From NCBI RefSeq assembly GCF_905171765.1, contig NC_053389.1, positions 400,630,645 through 400,694,644 on the forward strand: DNA of 64,000 nt, given 5' to 3'. The DNA is from Bufo bufo (lineage: Eukaryota > Chordata > Amphibia > Anura > Bufonidae). Under the pieces are notes generated by a model that was not told where the DNA came from, did no database searches, and was given only the letters and a program-made list of their open reading frames with translations. Both the position numbers and the translations under genes were made by a program. Shown here one piece after another: positions 1 through 11,345 of the stretch. Numbering within the stretch: the stretch's first letter is position 1; each line of letters opens with the position of its first letter.

Positions 1-772
1 CGTATTTTCTTCTGTTTAAGCCATTCTGTTGTTGATTTACTTCTATGCTTTGGGTCGTTGTCCTGTTGCAACATCCATCTTCTGTTGAGCTTCAGCTGGT
101 GGACAGATGGCCTCAAGTTCTCCTGCAAAATGTCTTGATAAACTTGATAGCAATCCGTCCAGGCCCTAACGCAGCAAAGCAGCCCCAAACCATGATGCCC
201 CCAAGACCATACTTCACAGTTGGGATGAGGTTTTGATGTTGGTGTGCTGTGCCTTTTTTTCTCCCCACATAGTGTTGTGTGTTTCTTCCAAACAACTCAA
301 CTTTGGTTTCATCTGTCCACAGAATATTTTGCCAGTACTGCTGTGGAACATCCATTTGCTCTTGTGCAAACTGTAAATGTGCAGCAATGTTTTTTTCTGT
401 ACAGCAGTGGCTTCCTCTGTGGTATCCTCCCATAAAATCCATTTTTGTTTAGTGTTTTACGTATCGTAGATTCGCTAACAGGGATGTTAGCATATGCCAG
501 AGACTTTTGTACGTCTTTAGGTGACACCCTAGGATTCTTCTTCACCTCATTGAGCAGTCTGCGCTGTACTCTTGCAGTCATCTTTACAGGACGGCCACTC
601 CTAGGGAGAGTAGCAGCAATGCTGAACTTTCTCCATTATAGACAATTTGTTTTACCGTGGACTGATGAACAGCAAGGCATTTGGAGATACTTTTATAACC
701 CTTTCCAGTTTTATGCAAGTTAACAATTCTTAATCGTAGGTCTTCTGAGAGCTCTTTTGTGTGAGGCATCAT
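1..772 (-). pseudogene. Tc1 transposase, N-terminal and central part, decayed
   Basis: The start ATG is at 770-772 and the reading frame runs leftward off the window. The N-terminal helix-turn-helix region begins [16 protein letters not shown], a typical paired-like Tc1 DNA-binding domain. The catalytic region shows the first acidic motif WTDETK near 300-320 and a GIMVWGCF-type strand near 165-185. The coding is split across frames near 310-445 and 580-600, and about 24 bp are missing near position 150. The last two catalytic acidic residues would lie before base 1. By family knowledge this is a DDE transposase that cuts at TA sites. It is not expected to be functional. Confidence 0.8.
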
Positions 773-1150
773 TCACATCAGGCAATGCTTTTTGTGAAAA
801 GCAAACCCAGAACTGGTGTGTGTTTTTTATAGGGCAGGGCAGCTGTAACCAACACCTCCAATCTCATTTAATTGATGGGACTCCAGTTGGCTGACACCTC
901 ACTCCAATTAGCTCTTGGAGATATCATTAGTCTAGGGGTTCACATACTTTTTCCACCTGCACTGTGAATGTTTACATGGTGTGTTCAATAAATACATGGT
1001 AGCATTTAATTCTTTGTGTGTTATTAGTTTAAGCAGACTGTGATTGTCTATTGTTGTGACTTAGATGAAGATCAGATCACATTTTATGACCAATTTGTGC
1101 AGAAATCCATATCATTCCAAAGGGTTCACATACTTTTTCTTGCAACTGTA
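1..1150 (-). mobile_element. Tc1-like DNA transposon, copy 1 (left end outside window)
   Basis: The right terminal repeat ends in the Tc1-type terminus CAACTG followed by TA at 1149-1150. The same terminus and the same transposase reappear at 42783-48058. The left part of the element lies before base 1, because the copy opens in the middle of the transposase. Reverse-transcriptase coding of a Penelope element begins immediately after the TA, so this Tc1 inserted into that element. Compared with the second copy it lacks about 24 bp near position 150, which damages the transposase. Confidence 0.85.
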
Positions 1151-1152
1151 TT

Positions 1153-2909
1153 GAGTTACAGAATGATCCCAAGTGGGATATCAAGCATATCTTGGAAAAC
1201 ATCATCGGTGAAGCTTTGGCTGAAGGCATAATCGATAAGGATGTTAGTGAATTTCTCTTGATTAAGCACCCGGTCACTCCTCTGTTCTATGTTCTCCCTA
1301 AAATTCACAAAAGCTTGGTCGATCCGCCTGGCCGTCCGATTGTGTCGGGCAGGGGATCGATTTTTAGCAACATAGCCATATTTCTGGTTAAAGTATTGCG
1401 GGTCCATGCCACCAGCGCCCCGTCCTAGGGATTAGGGATACCAGCCATTTCTTGTTGAAACTCAGGGATCTGAGCCTACCCTCTCACCCTCTCCTCGTCA
1501 GTTTTGACGTGCTCTCGCTCTATACCTCCATTGAACACACATATGGATTAGATGTCGTCGATGTGGCCCTGGCCGGCACCGGTCTCTCCCCGGGTGGCCG
1601 TGGGTTTGTCTTCCAACTCCTAGAGGTGGTCCTGAGACGGAACTACTTCCGCTTTGGGGACACCTATTACCAACAATTACGTGGTGTGGCCATGGGCTCG
1701 AACGTGGCACCCACGTATGCCAACATATTCATGGCGGAGGTGGAGGACAGACTCATCTATAGGTCGACCCACTTTGGGGGGGCCCGGTGTTGGTGCCGCT
1801 ACATCGACGACATCTTTGTAGTCTGGGGCGGCTCTCATGCTGAACTACAATAGTTTTTTCATTATCTTAATAATATGTTACCTGGATTGGGGTTCACCAT
1901 GAGAGCGTCTCCAGTCGCTTTACAGTTTTTGGATGTGATGGTACACTTCAGAGATGGGGTAATCGAGACAGATATTTTTCATAAACTCACAGACAGAAAT
2001 AATCTATTGGAGTTTGACAGCAATCACCCACGACGGATGGTGGAGTCATTGCCCTGGAGCCAGCTGTTGAGAGTCAGACGGGTGGTGTCGGGGGATGAGC
2101 TGTTCGAGATGAGAGTGGACGAGATGGGGAAGAAATTCCTTGATAGGGGTTACCTGCGTAAATTAGTGGAGAGGATCTCACAAAGGGTGGGGACTGTTGG
2201 CCGCGAGTCCACGTTCCAAGGGAAGAAGAGAGATAGGGACCAGAGGCGGATCCCTTTTGTTTCCCCATTTGGAGCCAATAGTGGAGATATAGCCCGTATC
2301 ATACGCAAAGAGTGGCATATTCTACAGAAAGGGTTACCCGCGATAGGTGAGTTTGAGAGTTTCCCTATGATGGCATATAAGAGAGGTGCCAACCTACGCG
2401 ATAAGTTGGTAAAGACAGAGGTTGGGAAGCCCCGTGGGGATGGACAGAGGTATCTGGTGGCAAAGAAATTAGGATGCTATCCTTGCCTTGGCTGTTGCAA
2501 CTGCGGCAACATGGTGAAAGGAGATACCTTTGCCCATCCCTACAGTGGCAAAACCTATAAGATCAAAGATTTTTTTACATGCAGATCACGGGATGTAGTG
2601 TATATGATCACGTGTCCTTGTGGCCTCATCTACATAGGTGAGACCACAATGGAAGCCCATGAACGGATTAACTCACGCAAGAGTAATATCAAAAGGGCCC
2701 AGGTTGATAAGCCTGTGGCAAAACACTTCTTGGAACGTGGACACTCTGTCAACCAGCTCAGGTTCCGAATCATAGATTCAGTTGGCAAAATGAGGCGTGG
2801 GGGAGACAAGGATCGGACCCTATGCAAAAAGGAGCTAAAGTGGATCTTTGAAATGAGGGCACTCCAGCCCTTTGGGATGGATCTTGATTTCTATGTGGGG
2901 AATGTGTAG
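1153..2909 (+). pseudogene. Penelope-like reverse transcriptase with GIY-YIG endonuclease, decayed
   Basis: The fragment starts directly after the Tc1 TA site and shows FYVLPKIHK then GRPIVSG near 1285-1345, an RT entry motif. Motif A (LVSFDVLSLYTSI) is near 1495-1535, motif B (GVAMGSNVAPTYAN) near 1684-1725, and the catalytic YIDD at 1800-1811. A Cys-rich stretch (CYPCLGCCNCGN) lies near 2475-2510. The GIY-YIG nuclease follows near 2595-2740 (VVYMITCPCGLIYIGETT, later HFLERGHS). A frameshift lies near 1410-1440 and an in-frame TAG at 1851-1853. Downstream of that TAG the frame is open to the stop at 2907-2909. The enzyme would nick DNA and prime reverse transcription at telomere-like or internal ends. 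This copy cannot make the full protein. Confidence 0.85.
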
Positions 2910-3029
2910 GTGACCCTAGTGACTTTTATAGGAATCTGTTATCTGTATAGTGTTTTTAATTGATATTAGTTTTTTCACTATTTCACATGCACAATTTTTA
3001 TTCCAGCCAACACTGCTACATGATGCACT

Positions 3030-3605
3030 TGATTGAAACACGGGTCCCCCTCCGTTTGGATCCCTGGCGTGTATGTATGGGATCCCTGCATGTGCGGCAG
3101 AGACATGGGCGAACGTTTTTCTGCACATCCCTAGCAACGATGAGCTGACTGGACGGAGATTGGGAGGAGTTTTGACGTCACTATGGTTGCGTAGGCGTGT
3201 GGCTGGCGACCTTGTGACTGGTGACTGACATGTGTTTGCGTGGCTCCGCCTCCCAGGCATGTGCTCCGATTGCTGGAGGACGCGCTTGAAACGCTCAACA
3301 TGGGGTATGACACTGCTCTATAGTGGATCTGATTGTAGTGCTGTTCCCCCTCCGCTTAGGATCTCTGACACATTGATATGGGATTCCTGCATTGACGGCA
3401 GAGATGTGGGCGGGCTGCTCCATATGCGTCTCGAGCAGCGATGCGCTGACTGGAGGAGGATCGGGAGGAGTTGCGACATCACTAGGATCACTTGGGTGGG
3501 TTTTGCTTGCGATCATGGGACTCACGACGGACATGTGATTACATGGCCCCGCCTTCCCAGACATGCGCACTGACTGCCGGAGGACGCTCTAGAAACGTGC
3601 ACCAT
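3030..3605 (+). repeat. Two tandem ~300-bp repeats in the Penelope 3' region
   Basis: Two diverged units (about 3030-3310 and 3330-3605) share the same ordered blocks: a CCCCCTCCG block, a GGGAT-CCTGCAT block, GCAGAGA-TGGGCG, a GCTGACTGGA block, GGGAGGAGTT-GAC, and an ending like GGAGGACGC. Repeated terminal blocks of this sort are typical of Penelope-like elements, which often integrate as partial tandem copies. No gene is visible in 2910-3880. Confidence 0.65.
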
Positions 3606-3785
3606 GAAAGTATGTGGTTGGCTGGATTTTATGCCCTAAGTGGGTGAATATTATGACATGGCTAATGTGCACGTATGTACACACCTGAGATATAATGAGC
3701 ATTCCACTGAGTGGGCAATTGGCCACAGTTGTGAGAGTGGGTGTGGTTTATGGTCTTTAAACAGGATCTTTTAGAGTACACTTGG

Positions 3786-3830
3786 TGTTTGATAAATGCT
3801 ATGTATTAGCTGAAACGTAACTACCCTCTG
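3786..3830 (+). other. Hammerhead-like motif candidate at Penelope 3' end
   Basis: TTGATAA (3789-3795) is followed by a short GCT/AGC stem (3798-3800 with 3808-3810) and then GAAAC at 3812-3816. This is the same layout as the better motif at 18754. Penelope-like elements are known to carry hammerhead ribozymes. The stem is only three pairs and the core deviates from CTGANGA, so this may be a decayed relic or chance. Confidence 0.3.
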
Positions 3831-3904
3831 CACGTTTTTTGTTCACCTAAGCGGCTCCCAATAAAGGGATTTTTTGTACCGGTCATGCTGCCTCCATCTT
3901 TATT

Positions 3905-4540
3905 CATTGGACTCTGGGTAAAGAGACACTCAAGTTCGTGTCTGGTGATAAGCCAATGCAATTGGGTCAGGTCACACCTGGACCAGGTGATAAAAACTTT
4001 AGGGTTAAGAAAAGACTTTGCTTTTTCTGTGGTCAAGGAGGACATTTTGTTAACGTATGTCCTTATGTTAAACATCAAGGTGAAAAGGGGAAAAAAAGTC
4101 CTAATGTGTCTAGTCCTCTTCTCACTCTTCGTAGTGAGGATGGGGAAGTTGAGAATGTACTTTTGTCTTTTACCGGTAGTACCCGATTTCTCCTGCCTGC
4201 CAAGGTGGCGCTAGATTCCAAAACTGTGGAAATGGAAGTATTTATTGACAGTGGGACAGGGGTTAACTTAGTGGATGGCCAGTTTGTCCGTATGCATGGT
4301 TTGACAACAAGCGCATTAGACAAAAATATTTCTGTGTTTGCGATTGATTCCGCCCCTCTCTCTCAAAAGTGTCTGTCTCAAATGGTGCAGGACATTCGCC
4401 TAAAAGTGGGAGATTCTCATATTTAATACATTTCATGTTTTGTGCTGGAGGGTTTGCCTGCTCCTCTGGTGTTAGGTTTATCATGGTTAACCAAACATAA
4501 CCCTACTATCGATTGGCAAGCGAGACAGATTCTCAATTAA
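3905..4540 (+). pseudogene. Gypsy gag (zinc knuckle) and aspartic protease region
   Basis: The frame holds a CCHC zinc knuckle, C-x2-C-x4-H-x4-C, beginning at 4019 (CFFCGQGGHFVNVC), which binds the RNA genome in Gag. About 200 bp later comes the retropepsin active-site triad DSG in VFIDSGTGVNLVD near 4235-4275. The frame meets TAA at 4424-4426. The same frame then continues with recognisable protease/linker sequence (LVLGLSWLTKHNP) to another TAA near 4540. Gag upstream of the knuckle is absent. Confidence 0.8.
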
Positions 4541-4554
4541 AGTGATTTCTGCCT

Positions 4555-5262
4555 TGACAACTGTCTCAGCACGTCACATTCTGTTGTAGCTACTAAAATG
4601 TTACCTCCTTTCCTTTCGGATTTTTCTGATGTATTCTCTAAAGGTGGAGACCAGGAGTTGCCTCCTCATCGGGACTATGATTGCCCCGTCAACCTTATTC
4701 CTGGAGCTACAGTAGATTGCCAAAGTCTCGGTTGTAAAATCTTTCTGAACCCGAAAGAGTAGCCATGCAAAAGTATTTCACCAAGAGTTTGGCTAAAGGT
4801 CATATTAGACCATCCAAATCACTAATAGTGGCAGGGTTCTTTTTTGTTAAAAAAAAAAAGGATGGAACTCTGAGGTCATGTTTGGACTTCCGGGAGCTTA
4901 ATCGCATCACTATCCGTGATCCCTATCCCCTTACTTTGATCCCAGATTTATTCAATCAGATTGTCGTCGCCAAGCTGTTCTCTAAGTTGGATTTGAGGGG
5001 GGCATATAATCTGATTAGAGTCAAGGAAGGGGATGAATGGAAAACAGCCTTTAATACTCCTGAGGGTCATTTTGAGAATCTGGTCATGCCTTTTGGTTTG
5101 TCCAATGCTCCTGCGGTTTTTCAACACTTCATCAATGACATCTTTCATCATCTGGTGGTCAGGTATGTGGTGGTTTATCTGGATGATATTTTAATTTATT
5201 CCCCTGATATGGAGACACATAAGGATCACGTGAGACAGGTCTTACAGGTCCCTAAGAGAGAA
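4555..5262 (+). pseudogene. Gypsy reverse transcriptase
   Basis: The main open stretch is 4765-5265. It shows [16 protein letters not shown] (motif 1/2), [13 protein letters not shown] (motif A, catalytic Asp), [16 protein letters not shown] (motif B) and [12 protein letters not shown] (motif C, LDD in place of the usual YVDD-like box). Upstream coding back to about 4555 (SDFSDVFS block) is interrupted by a TAG at 4760-4762. The domain ends in a frameshift near 5260. All three catalytic aspartates are present, but the polyprotein is broken. Confidence 0.85.
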
Positions 5263-5264
5263 TA

Positions 5265-5960
5265 AATTGCATGCCAAAATGGAGTGTGTATTTGCGGTCC
5301 CTGAAGTGCAATTCCTGGGGTACCTACTCTCATCTTCTGGTTTTCGTATGGATCCGGAAAAAGTCTGCGCTGTGTTTGACTGGGATCGACCCGAAGATCC
5401 GAAGGCACTCATGCGATTTTTGGGGTTCACCAACTACTACCATAAATTTATCTTGAATTACTCAACTGTTGTTAAACCATTAACTGATATGACTAAGAAA
5501 GGCGTTGATTTCTCTGTCTGGTCTAAAGAAGTATTGCATGCTTTTTCAGCAATAAACAAATGTTTTGCTTCTGCTCATAATTCTGATGCAACCAGATGTG
5601 TCACAACCATTTATTGTGGAAGTTGATACATCAGAGGTAGGTGTTGGAGCAGTCTTGTCACAGGGTCCTTCTCCTAGCAAATGGCGCCCTTGTGCTTTTT
5701 TCTCTAAAAAACTCTCTTCTGCTGAAAGAAGAATGTAGGTAATAGAGAGTTGTTAGCCATTAAATTGGCTTTTGAAGAGTGGAGTCATTGGTTGGAAGGA
5801 GCGATTTATCCCGTTATGGTAATTACTGATCACAAAAATCTGACCTACCTGCAGTAGGCTAAACGTCTGAACCCAAGGCAGGCCAGATGGTCGTTGTTTT
5901 TTACTAGATTTAAACCTAGGATTAAAAATGTCAAGGTGGATGCCTTGTCGCGTAGCTTTC
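5265..5960 (+). pseudogene. Gypsy RT connection and RNase H region
   Basis: Coding resumes in a new frame at 5267 with VQFLGYLLSSSGFRMDPEKV and GFTNYYHKFI, the classic gypsy connection region. The RNase H part is split over frames between about 5590 and 5960. It includes a block reading [14 protein letters not shown] near 5620-5660 and [11 protein letters not shown] near 5822-5855, the latter followed by TAG. An 18-base G run at 5964 lies just after it. Confidence 0.75.
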
Positions 5961-6009
5961 ACGGGGGGGGGGGGGGGGGAGGGCTTGATTCGGAGGATCC
6001 TGCTCCGAT

Positions 6010-6710
6010 ATTGTCTGATGGGGTGGTTGTATCCGCCCTTTATCCTGAACTTGAGGCAGAGGTGTTGGAGGCACAGGGAGAGACACCCGATTCCTGTCCT
6101 CCAGGGAAGTTGTTTGTCCCTTCGGATCTACGACACAAGGTGTTTAAGGAACATCACAATACTGTTCTTACAGGAAACCCTGGAGCAGATTCACTGTGGA
6201 TCTCATTTCTCGACGATTCTGGTGGCCAGGGTTACGTAAATGTGTTGAGGGCTATGTGGCAGCTTTTGAGACTTGTTCGCATGCTAAGGTGGCTCATACT
6301 CGGCCTTCAGGATCTCTACTTCCCTTGTCTATCCCATCCCGACCCTGGACTTATTTGTCCATGGACTTTATCACAGATTTGCCTAATACTTCTGGGAAAA
6401 CTGTGATTCTGGTGGTTGTTGACCGCTTCAGCAAGATGGTGCACTTTATACCATTATCAGGTTTATCTAATGCCAAAACTCTCGCTCAAGTGTTTGTCTA
6501 TAACATCGTGAAACTACACTGCATTCCCTCTGATGTGGTGTCTGATAGAGGGACTCAATTTGTTTCCAGATTCTGGAAGGTGTTCTGTGTTCTCGTCTGG
6601 AGGTCCAATTGTCCTTCTCTTCGGCCTTTCATCCTCAGTCGAACGGGCAGACTGAGAGCACTAATCAGAATCTGGAGACTTGAGATGTTTTGTCTCTGAG
6701 AAACAACCGT
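6010..6710 (+). pseudogene. Gypsy integrase
   Basis: Remnants of the N-terminal zinc region (KVFKEHHNT; FWWPGLRKCVEGYVAAFETC) are split between frames near 6130-6280. The core follows in one frame at about 6340-6570: WTYLSMDFITDLP with the first catalytic Asp, and VVSDRGTQFVSRFW with the second. The third catalytic Glu region is scrambled by a frameshift near 6600-6680. By family knowledge it would insert the cDNA. This copy is inactive. Confidence 0.8.
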
Positions 6711-6889
6711 AGACAGGATTCCACTGATAAATCGCTGTTTTTTTATGCATATGGATTCCATCCGCAGTTTGACATTTTCTGGTACGGAGACGTCCGGTAT
6801 ACCTGAAGAGGAAAGATTCTCCTCTTTGTCATCTATTTGGCGGAAGATTCAAAACAATTTAAATAAAATGGGCAAAAAGTATAAACGTA

Positions 6890-7290
6890 TGGCTGACGTG
6901 TGAGTGGTCTGGACCTAAGAGTGGGTGATTCTGTGTGGCTGTCCACAAGAAACATTGAGTTGAAGGTACCCTCTTGGAAGTTGGGGCCAAGGTTTATTGG
7001 GCCATACAAGATCTCTGCCATTATTAATCCGGTTGCTTTTCGTCTTAAGTTTTCGCAGGCTTTGAAGATACATAATGTGTTTCACAAGTCATTACTAAAA
7101 AGATATGTTGAACCTGCTGAACCGTCCTCCCTGCCACCACCTCCTGTTATTGAGTTTCAGATTGTCAGGATAGTGAACTTCAGTACCTCGTGCACTGGAA
7201 GGGTTACGGTCTAGAGGGAAGAATGTGGGTTCCTGCGAATGCCAGTCACCTTGTGAGGGCCTTTTTTACAGAGCGCATCCTGATAAAGTT
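6890..7290 (+). pseudogene. Gypsy integrase C-terminus with chromodomain-like tail
   Basis: An SH3-like C-terminal region is readable (LDLRVGDSVWLSTRNI; KLGPRFIGPYKI; FHKSLLKRYV) at 6905-7110. After a frame change it is followed by a chromodomain-like motif LHWKGYGLEGRMWVPA near 7188-7235. Chromodomains at the integrase end mark chromoviruses, which target chromatin. The frame shifts near 7170-7190. Confidence 0.7.
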
Positions 7291-7330
7291 GGTCCTGGGT
7301 GGCCTGAGGCCACCTGTAGAAGGGGGGTAC

Positions 7331-7869
7331 TGTCACGGTCCCTCCTGTGAGAGAGGTGAGAAGATCGGATAGACTTGCTGCATGTGAGCCTATCTGACAG
7401 GTCTCTCTGTTTTCCTCTATGTATGTTGTTTGGCAGGATCTCACCTCTCCTCAGGTGCCATTTGTTATCAGTGATAAGGCTCTATTTAGATCCACCTCAC
7501 ACTGCTGACCATGCGGTTGATAGTTTCTGCTTGGAGTTGCTAGTGCTGGTTTGTCTTGGAGCTCCTGCTTCTCCATACATCTCTAAGCTAAGTACTTCAG
7601 GGAGAAACGCAGGTTCCTTCATTCTGGAAGGAACCAGCTGTCTCATCCCCTGCTACCTATCCTAGGGCTTGTCAGTTTTAGCAGGGCTTTAGGTATCCGA
7701 TGTATGAGTATTTCCACCATCAGGATCTGCTCATACTGGCAGGAGTTCTGGAAAGGCCTAGGGATTACTAGGAGGTCACCATCCCTCTTCCTTAGCTTTT
7801 CAGGCCTAGATTGTTGTCTATTCGTTGTGGTGTGTATTTGGTGTTTTCCCTTCCCCTTAACCTGTGACA
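7331..7869 (+). repeat. Probable 3' LTR of the gypsy element
   Basis: The stretch begins TGTCACGG directly after a polypurine tract and ends at 7869 with GTGACA. This gives 6-bp inverted termini (TGTCAC/GTGACA) and the canonical TG...CA ends. Length is about 539 bp. The 5' LTR is not in the window, so the right end cannot be confirmed by comparison. Confidence 0.55.
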
Positions 7870-7902
7870 CCTGCATAATCTGCCTGTCTAATACAGACTT
7901 AA

Positions 7903-8604
7903 AGGATAACTGTCATATTATTTTTTTGGAGTATTGGATTGTGGTGATTAATATAACCTTGGTGGCCCTATTTCAACTTTTCGCTGTGTATTCAATTACC
8001 CCTTAATTCCACATTTTTGTTCCCTGTACTGCCTACTTTTACCTGTGCTTAAAATAGGGTTGCTAGACATGGTCCGTCTATCTGCTGAAGGATGGAGCAC
8101 GCAGAAGCAGGCTGAATGCAAGGTCACATTACTGACAGGCAGATCCTCCCCAGCATCTGATAACAGTGCCTGGGCTGTGTGCACTTCTCCCTGTCCCTGC
8201 GCTTGGCAGACGCTCCCTCACTCAGCAGAGCTGAAGCAGCGCAGACCAGGGAAGGGAGATCTGCCATCTGCTCAGTGTATAAATGAAAGCAACATGTGGT
8301 AAGAGGACCCCTTTGTGCTGCAGGAGATTAACCCTTTTAGGGGGAGGGCTATGGTTACTGACACTTTTGGGGGGCTATTGTTACTGGCTAGTGAGGGCAG
8401 GCGGGATTAGCCTCAGGGTGAGGGCAGTGGCGGCCATCTTAACTGAATAGTGAAACTGCAGTTTTATGCAGACTGGTTGCTAAGGGCTGAATCTTATTAA
8501 ATATGGGGTAAGTCAGTCTAATAGTAACTGATTCTGGAATATCATGTTATTAATAACTACATATATGAAAATTGAAATTAGGGTCTAAGTGTGACAGTTA
8601 TCCT
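7903..8604. mobile_element. TTAA-flanked MITE, ~700 bp
   Basis: Terminal inverted repeats AGGATAACTGTCA (7903) and TGACAGTTATCCT (ending 8604) are directly flanked by TTAA at 7899-7902 and 8605-8608. A TTAA target site indicates piggyBac-type mobilisation. No transposase coding is present. Confidence 0.8.
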
Positions 8605-8608
8605 TTAA

Positions 8609-9249
8609 AGGGCTCTTTAGTTGGTGCTATTTGAGGTCACTTCTCAACAAATAAATCCAAGCAGTGGGATACTGTACAATACCATGAAAACAAAGTAAAA
8701 TTTTTAAGAAGTAACTGTTTTCACGCTACTGTGTCCTACTGAGTTGGCTTTATTAGTTGAGGAGTGTCCTCAAATGGCATAAACTAAGTGCATTATCCAC
8801 TGCTTGTCAACAGTGCTTAGTGAATATCTACATGGTACCGATTTTCCACTGCAGATTTAGCTCCCGCAGCACTCCTGATGGTTGACAGGTTTCTTTTCTC
8901 TCTGGACAGAGAGCGCAGATTTATATATGGTCAATGAAAAATTGACCTGTATTGACCTCTCTCTGCGAGAGTATCTGCCCCCCGCCCTCCCGGATATAAA
9001 TAAATAGTGGTAACAACAGGATACATAATGCTTTATATCCACTTTAATTTCTACTGCCTCAGTAATGTTTTGCTATTTGTTAATTGGCTGAGCCGTATGA
9101 AGGAACACTGTGAACTGTAACTTACAATCAACCAAATACCACTCATAGTGCCCGCCATCCGACGAAAGCCCTCCCCCTTAGTCTGTCTTTCATCTACTTC
9201 CTCTGTTTTCTGTTTGTCGGCTATCTTTGTTTCTTTTCACTATACTTCC
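8609..9249. other. Unassigned intergenic stretch
   Basis: I see no gene, no long inverted repeat and no tandem array here. It is AT-rich, with scattered short simple-sequence runs only. Confidence 0.5.
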
Positions 9250-9252
9250 TTA

Positions 9253-9627
9253 GGGCTGTTTCACACTAAAGGTAATACAGATCTGGCAGGCTGTTACGGC
9301 CGGGGGAAGCCTGTAAGATCCGTCCTTGCCGGGTGTAGCCGTGTGCTCTAAGCAATGCGTCCGGACCCATTGACTATAATGGGCTCCGGAGGAGATTCAG
9401 CCGCAACCAGGGAAATATGTCGAGGAGTGGCAGAACAAATACCACTGCATGCAGCAATTTTTGTCTGTCCGCTCCTAGGCATATTTGCCGGGTTGTGGCT
9501 AGATCTCCGCCGGAGCCCATTATAGCCAATGGGGCCAAACGGATTGCTGGCAGCGCATGGTTGGCAAGGACAGATCTGACAGGCTGTTCCCAGCCAGATC
9601 TGTATTACCATTAGTGTGAAACAGGCC
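9253..9627. mobile_element. Harbinger-like MITE, TTA target duplication
   Basis: The inverted termini are GGGCTGTTTCACACTAA (left) and TTAGTGTGAAACAGGCC (right). TTA lies on both sides (9250-9252 and 9628-9630). Much of the interior is also palindromic (a CAGATCTG-rich block near each end). A 3-bp TTA/TAA duplication is the PIF/Harbinger hallmark. There is no coding. Confidence 0.75.
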
Positions 9628-9774
9628 TTAGTTACCCATAATGACCATTTTCGACTGGCCACAAAGTGGGTAAGGACATTATGCACTGTTAGTGAATAAA
9701 AATGATCCCTCCTTACAGTTGTACTCTGACAGAATTGTTCTTTCCACACATAACTGGTTTACTTTTCCATATTC

Positions 9775-10917
9775 TCGGTTGGCTCTTTACCAGCCATGAC
9801 AGCTGAATGACCAGCTTGTTTTGAGCCTTACTGACCCAGCAATTTATTTATTTTTTTCCTTTTTTCATTGTCGCCTTCCAAGAGCTATCACTTTTTTATT
9901 TTTCCATCTATGTAGCTGTATGAGGACTTGTTCTTTGCAAGACAAGTTATAGTTTTTAATGGTGCCATTTTAGGTTACACATAACTTAGTGATTAACTTT
10001 TACTAACTCTTTCTGGGAGGCAGATGGGAAAAAACAGCAATACTGCCACTGAGTTTTTACGTTATAAATATTGTGTCATTCATTTTTCGGCATGAATAAT
10101 ATGACAATTACAACGATACCAAATAGATATAGTTTTTTTTTACATTTTACTACTACTTTGCATAATAAAACCCTTTTTTTAAAGAAAATGTTTTTGCATC
10201 ACTGCATCTTTCTACAGAGTTAGGACTTGATCTTTGTGGAAGGACTTGTAGTTTTCATTGTTATCATTTTGGAGTACATAACACTTTTTGATCACTTTTC
10301 TTTTTTTTTGTGTGGTAAATAAGCAAAAAACCTTGGTTGGGATAAATTACATGACAATTGTGTAAAGCAGGTCTTTACGGATACGGCAATAATAAATATG
10401 TGGAGGAGATTTTAATTTTGCCCACTGTCATGGGGTGACGATGAGACTGCTCCTTCTGTAACCGTTTACATGCCGCTGGTGCTATTGCCCACGGCATGTA
10501 AGGGGTTAAATGGCCAAGATCAGCACTCCTAACCAGTCAGGGCCATTAGAGCAGGAGCCTAAGGCCCCGTAGTGACCACTGTTAAAAAGCGGTACGGGTG
10601 GTCACTAAAAGTTTAAACACGAGAGGAGCATGATGGCTTTCTCAACAGGTTATTCTTATCAGTAGGCTTGGTACACAACATGGTAATCAATCTCTGCCCA
10701 CTTTTTTTTTACTTCAACATCCAAAGAATGTATTACAGCCATATCCTTTGACAGAGCAATTTCTATTAACCCCTTAGTGACCAGCATGTTTTGGGCCTTT
10801 TTTCATTTTTATATCGGCCTCCAAGAGCTATAACTTTTTTTACTTTTCCGTCCATTTAGCCGTATGGGGGCTTGTTTTTGTTGTAGTTTTTAATGGTGCT
10901 ATTATGGGTTACATATC
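9775..10917. repeat. Two partial copies of a frog-type interspersed repeat
   Basis: Copy A (about 9800-10620) and copy B (about 10768-10917) share a block with TGACCAGC, then CAAGAGCTATmAC and CTTTTTT runs, then AGCTGTATG or AGCCGTATG. Copy B begins TTAACCCCTTAGTGACC, a TTAA-type terminus seen again at 40853. Copy B is cut at 10918 by another inverted-repeat element. No coding capacity is visible. Confidence 0.6.
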
Positions 10918-11345
10918 AACAAGATATGCCATAAATGTTCAATAGGTGTGAGTTCCACCTGTGAGCCTGCTCCTATCTTGAGACCTAGGACTTGTCTTAC
11001 TGCCACTGTGAATGGAAAGGTGGCTAAACATGTGTGGTTCTGTCCATTCACTTCTACAGGAGTTCCTCAAAGAGCCTAGTGGCTGCTTTAAATGGAGAGG
11101 TAGCCATGCATGCACGCCTCTCCCCAATTCAAAAAATAGCCTAGCATGCTTGGTCATCAATTTTCAGAACCCCCATACAAGTGAATATAAAGCTGCGCAT
11201 GTGCAACCACCTCTCCATTTACAGCCATCATGAGACACGGCCACATTGTGAAGATAAGTGTGGGTCACAGAGGTGGAACCCACACCTATTGGACATATAT
11301 GGTATAGCCTGTGCAAATGCCATAAAGGTCCAGATGGGAATAACC
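10918..11345. mobile_element. Inverted-repeat MITE, ~430 bp
   Basis: The left arm (from 10925: ATGCCATAAATGTTCAATAG, then GTGTGAGTTCCACCT) is the inverse of the right arm (AGGTGGAACCCACACC then TATTGGACATATATGGTAT, near 11268-11305). The middle holds a second imperfect palindrome around 11030-11230. The target duplication is not clear. Confidence 0.6.

Larger units (their letters stand above)
1151..3880 (+). mobile_element. Penelope-like retroelement (Neptune type), 5'-interrupted
   Basis: Reverse-transcriptase and GIY-YIG endonuclease coding (1153-2909) is followed by a long 3' region with two tandem ~300-bp repeats and an AATAAA near 3860. The left side is cut by the Tc1 insertion at 1150, so the N-terminal half would continue before the window. 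The right boundary is estimated from where gypsy gag coding starts. The combination of RT plus C-terminal GIY-YIG is diagnostic of Penelope-like elements. Assignment to the Neptune group is an inference from the Cys-rich linker. Confidence 0.8.
3881..7869 (+). mobile_element. Ty3/gypsy LTR retrotransposon, 5'-truncated, with 3' LTR
   Basis: Gag zinc knuckle, protease, reverse transcriptase, RNase H, integrase and a chromodomain-like tail occur in that order, which is the Ty3/gypsy (Metaviridae) order. There is no 5' LTR or primer-binding site. The element starts within late gag, next to the end of the Penelope element. A polypurine tract (GAAGGGGGG) precedes the 3' LTR at 7331. Stops and frameshifts occur in every domain, so it is a dead copy. 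Confidence 0.85.
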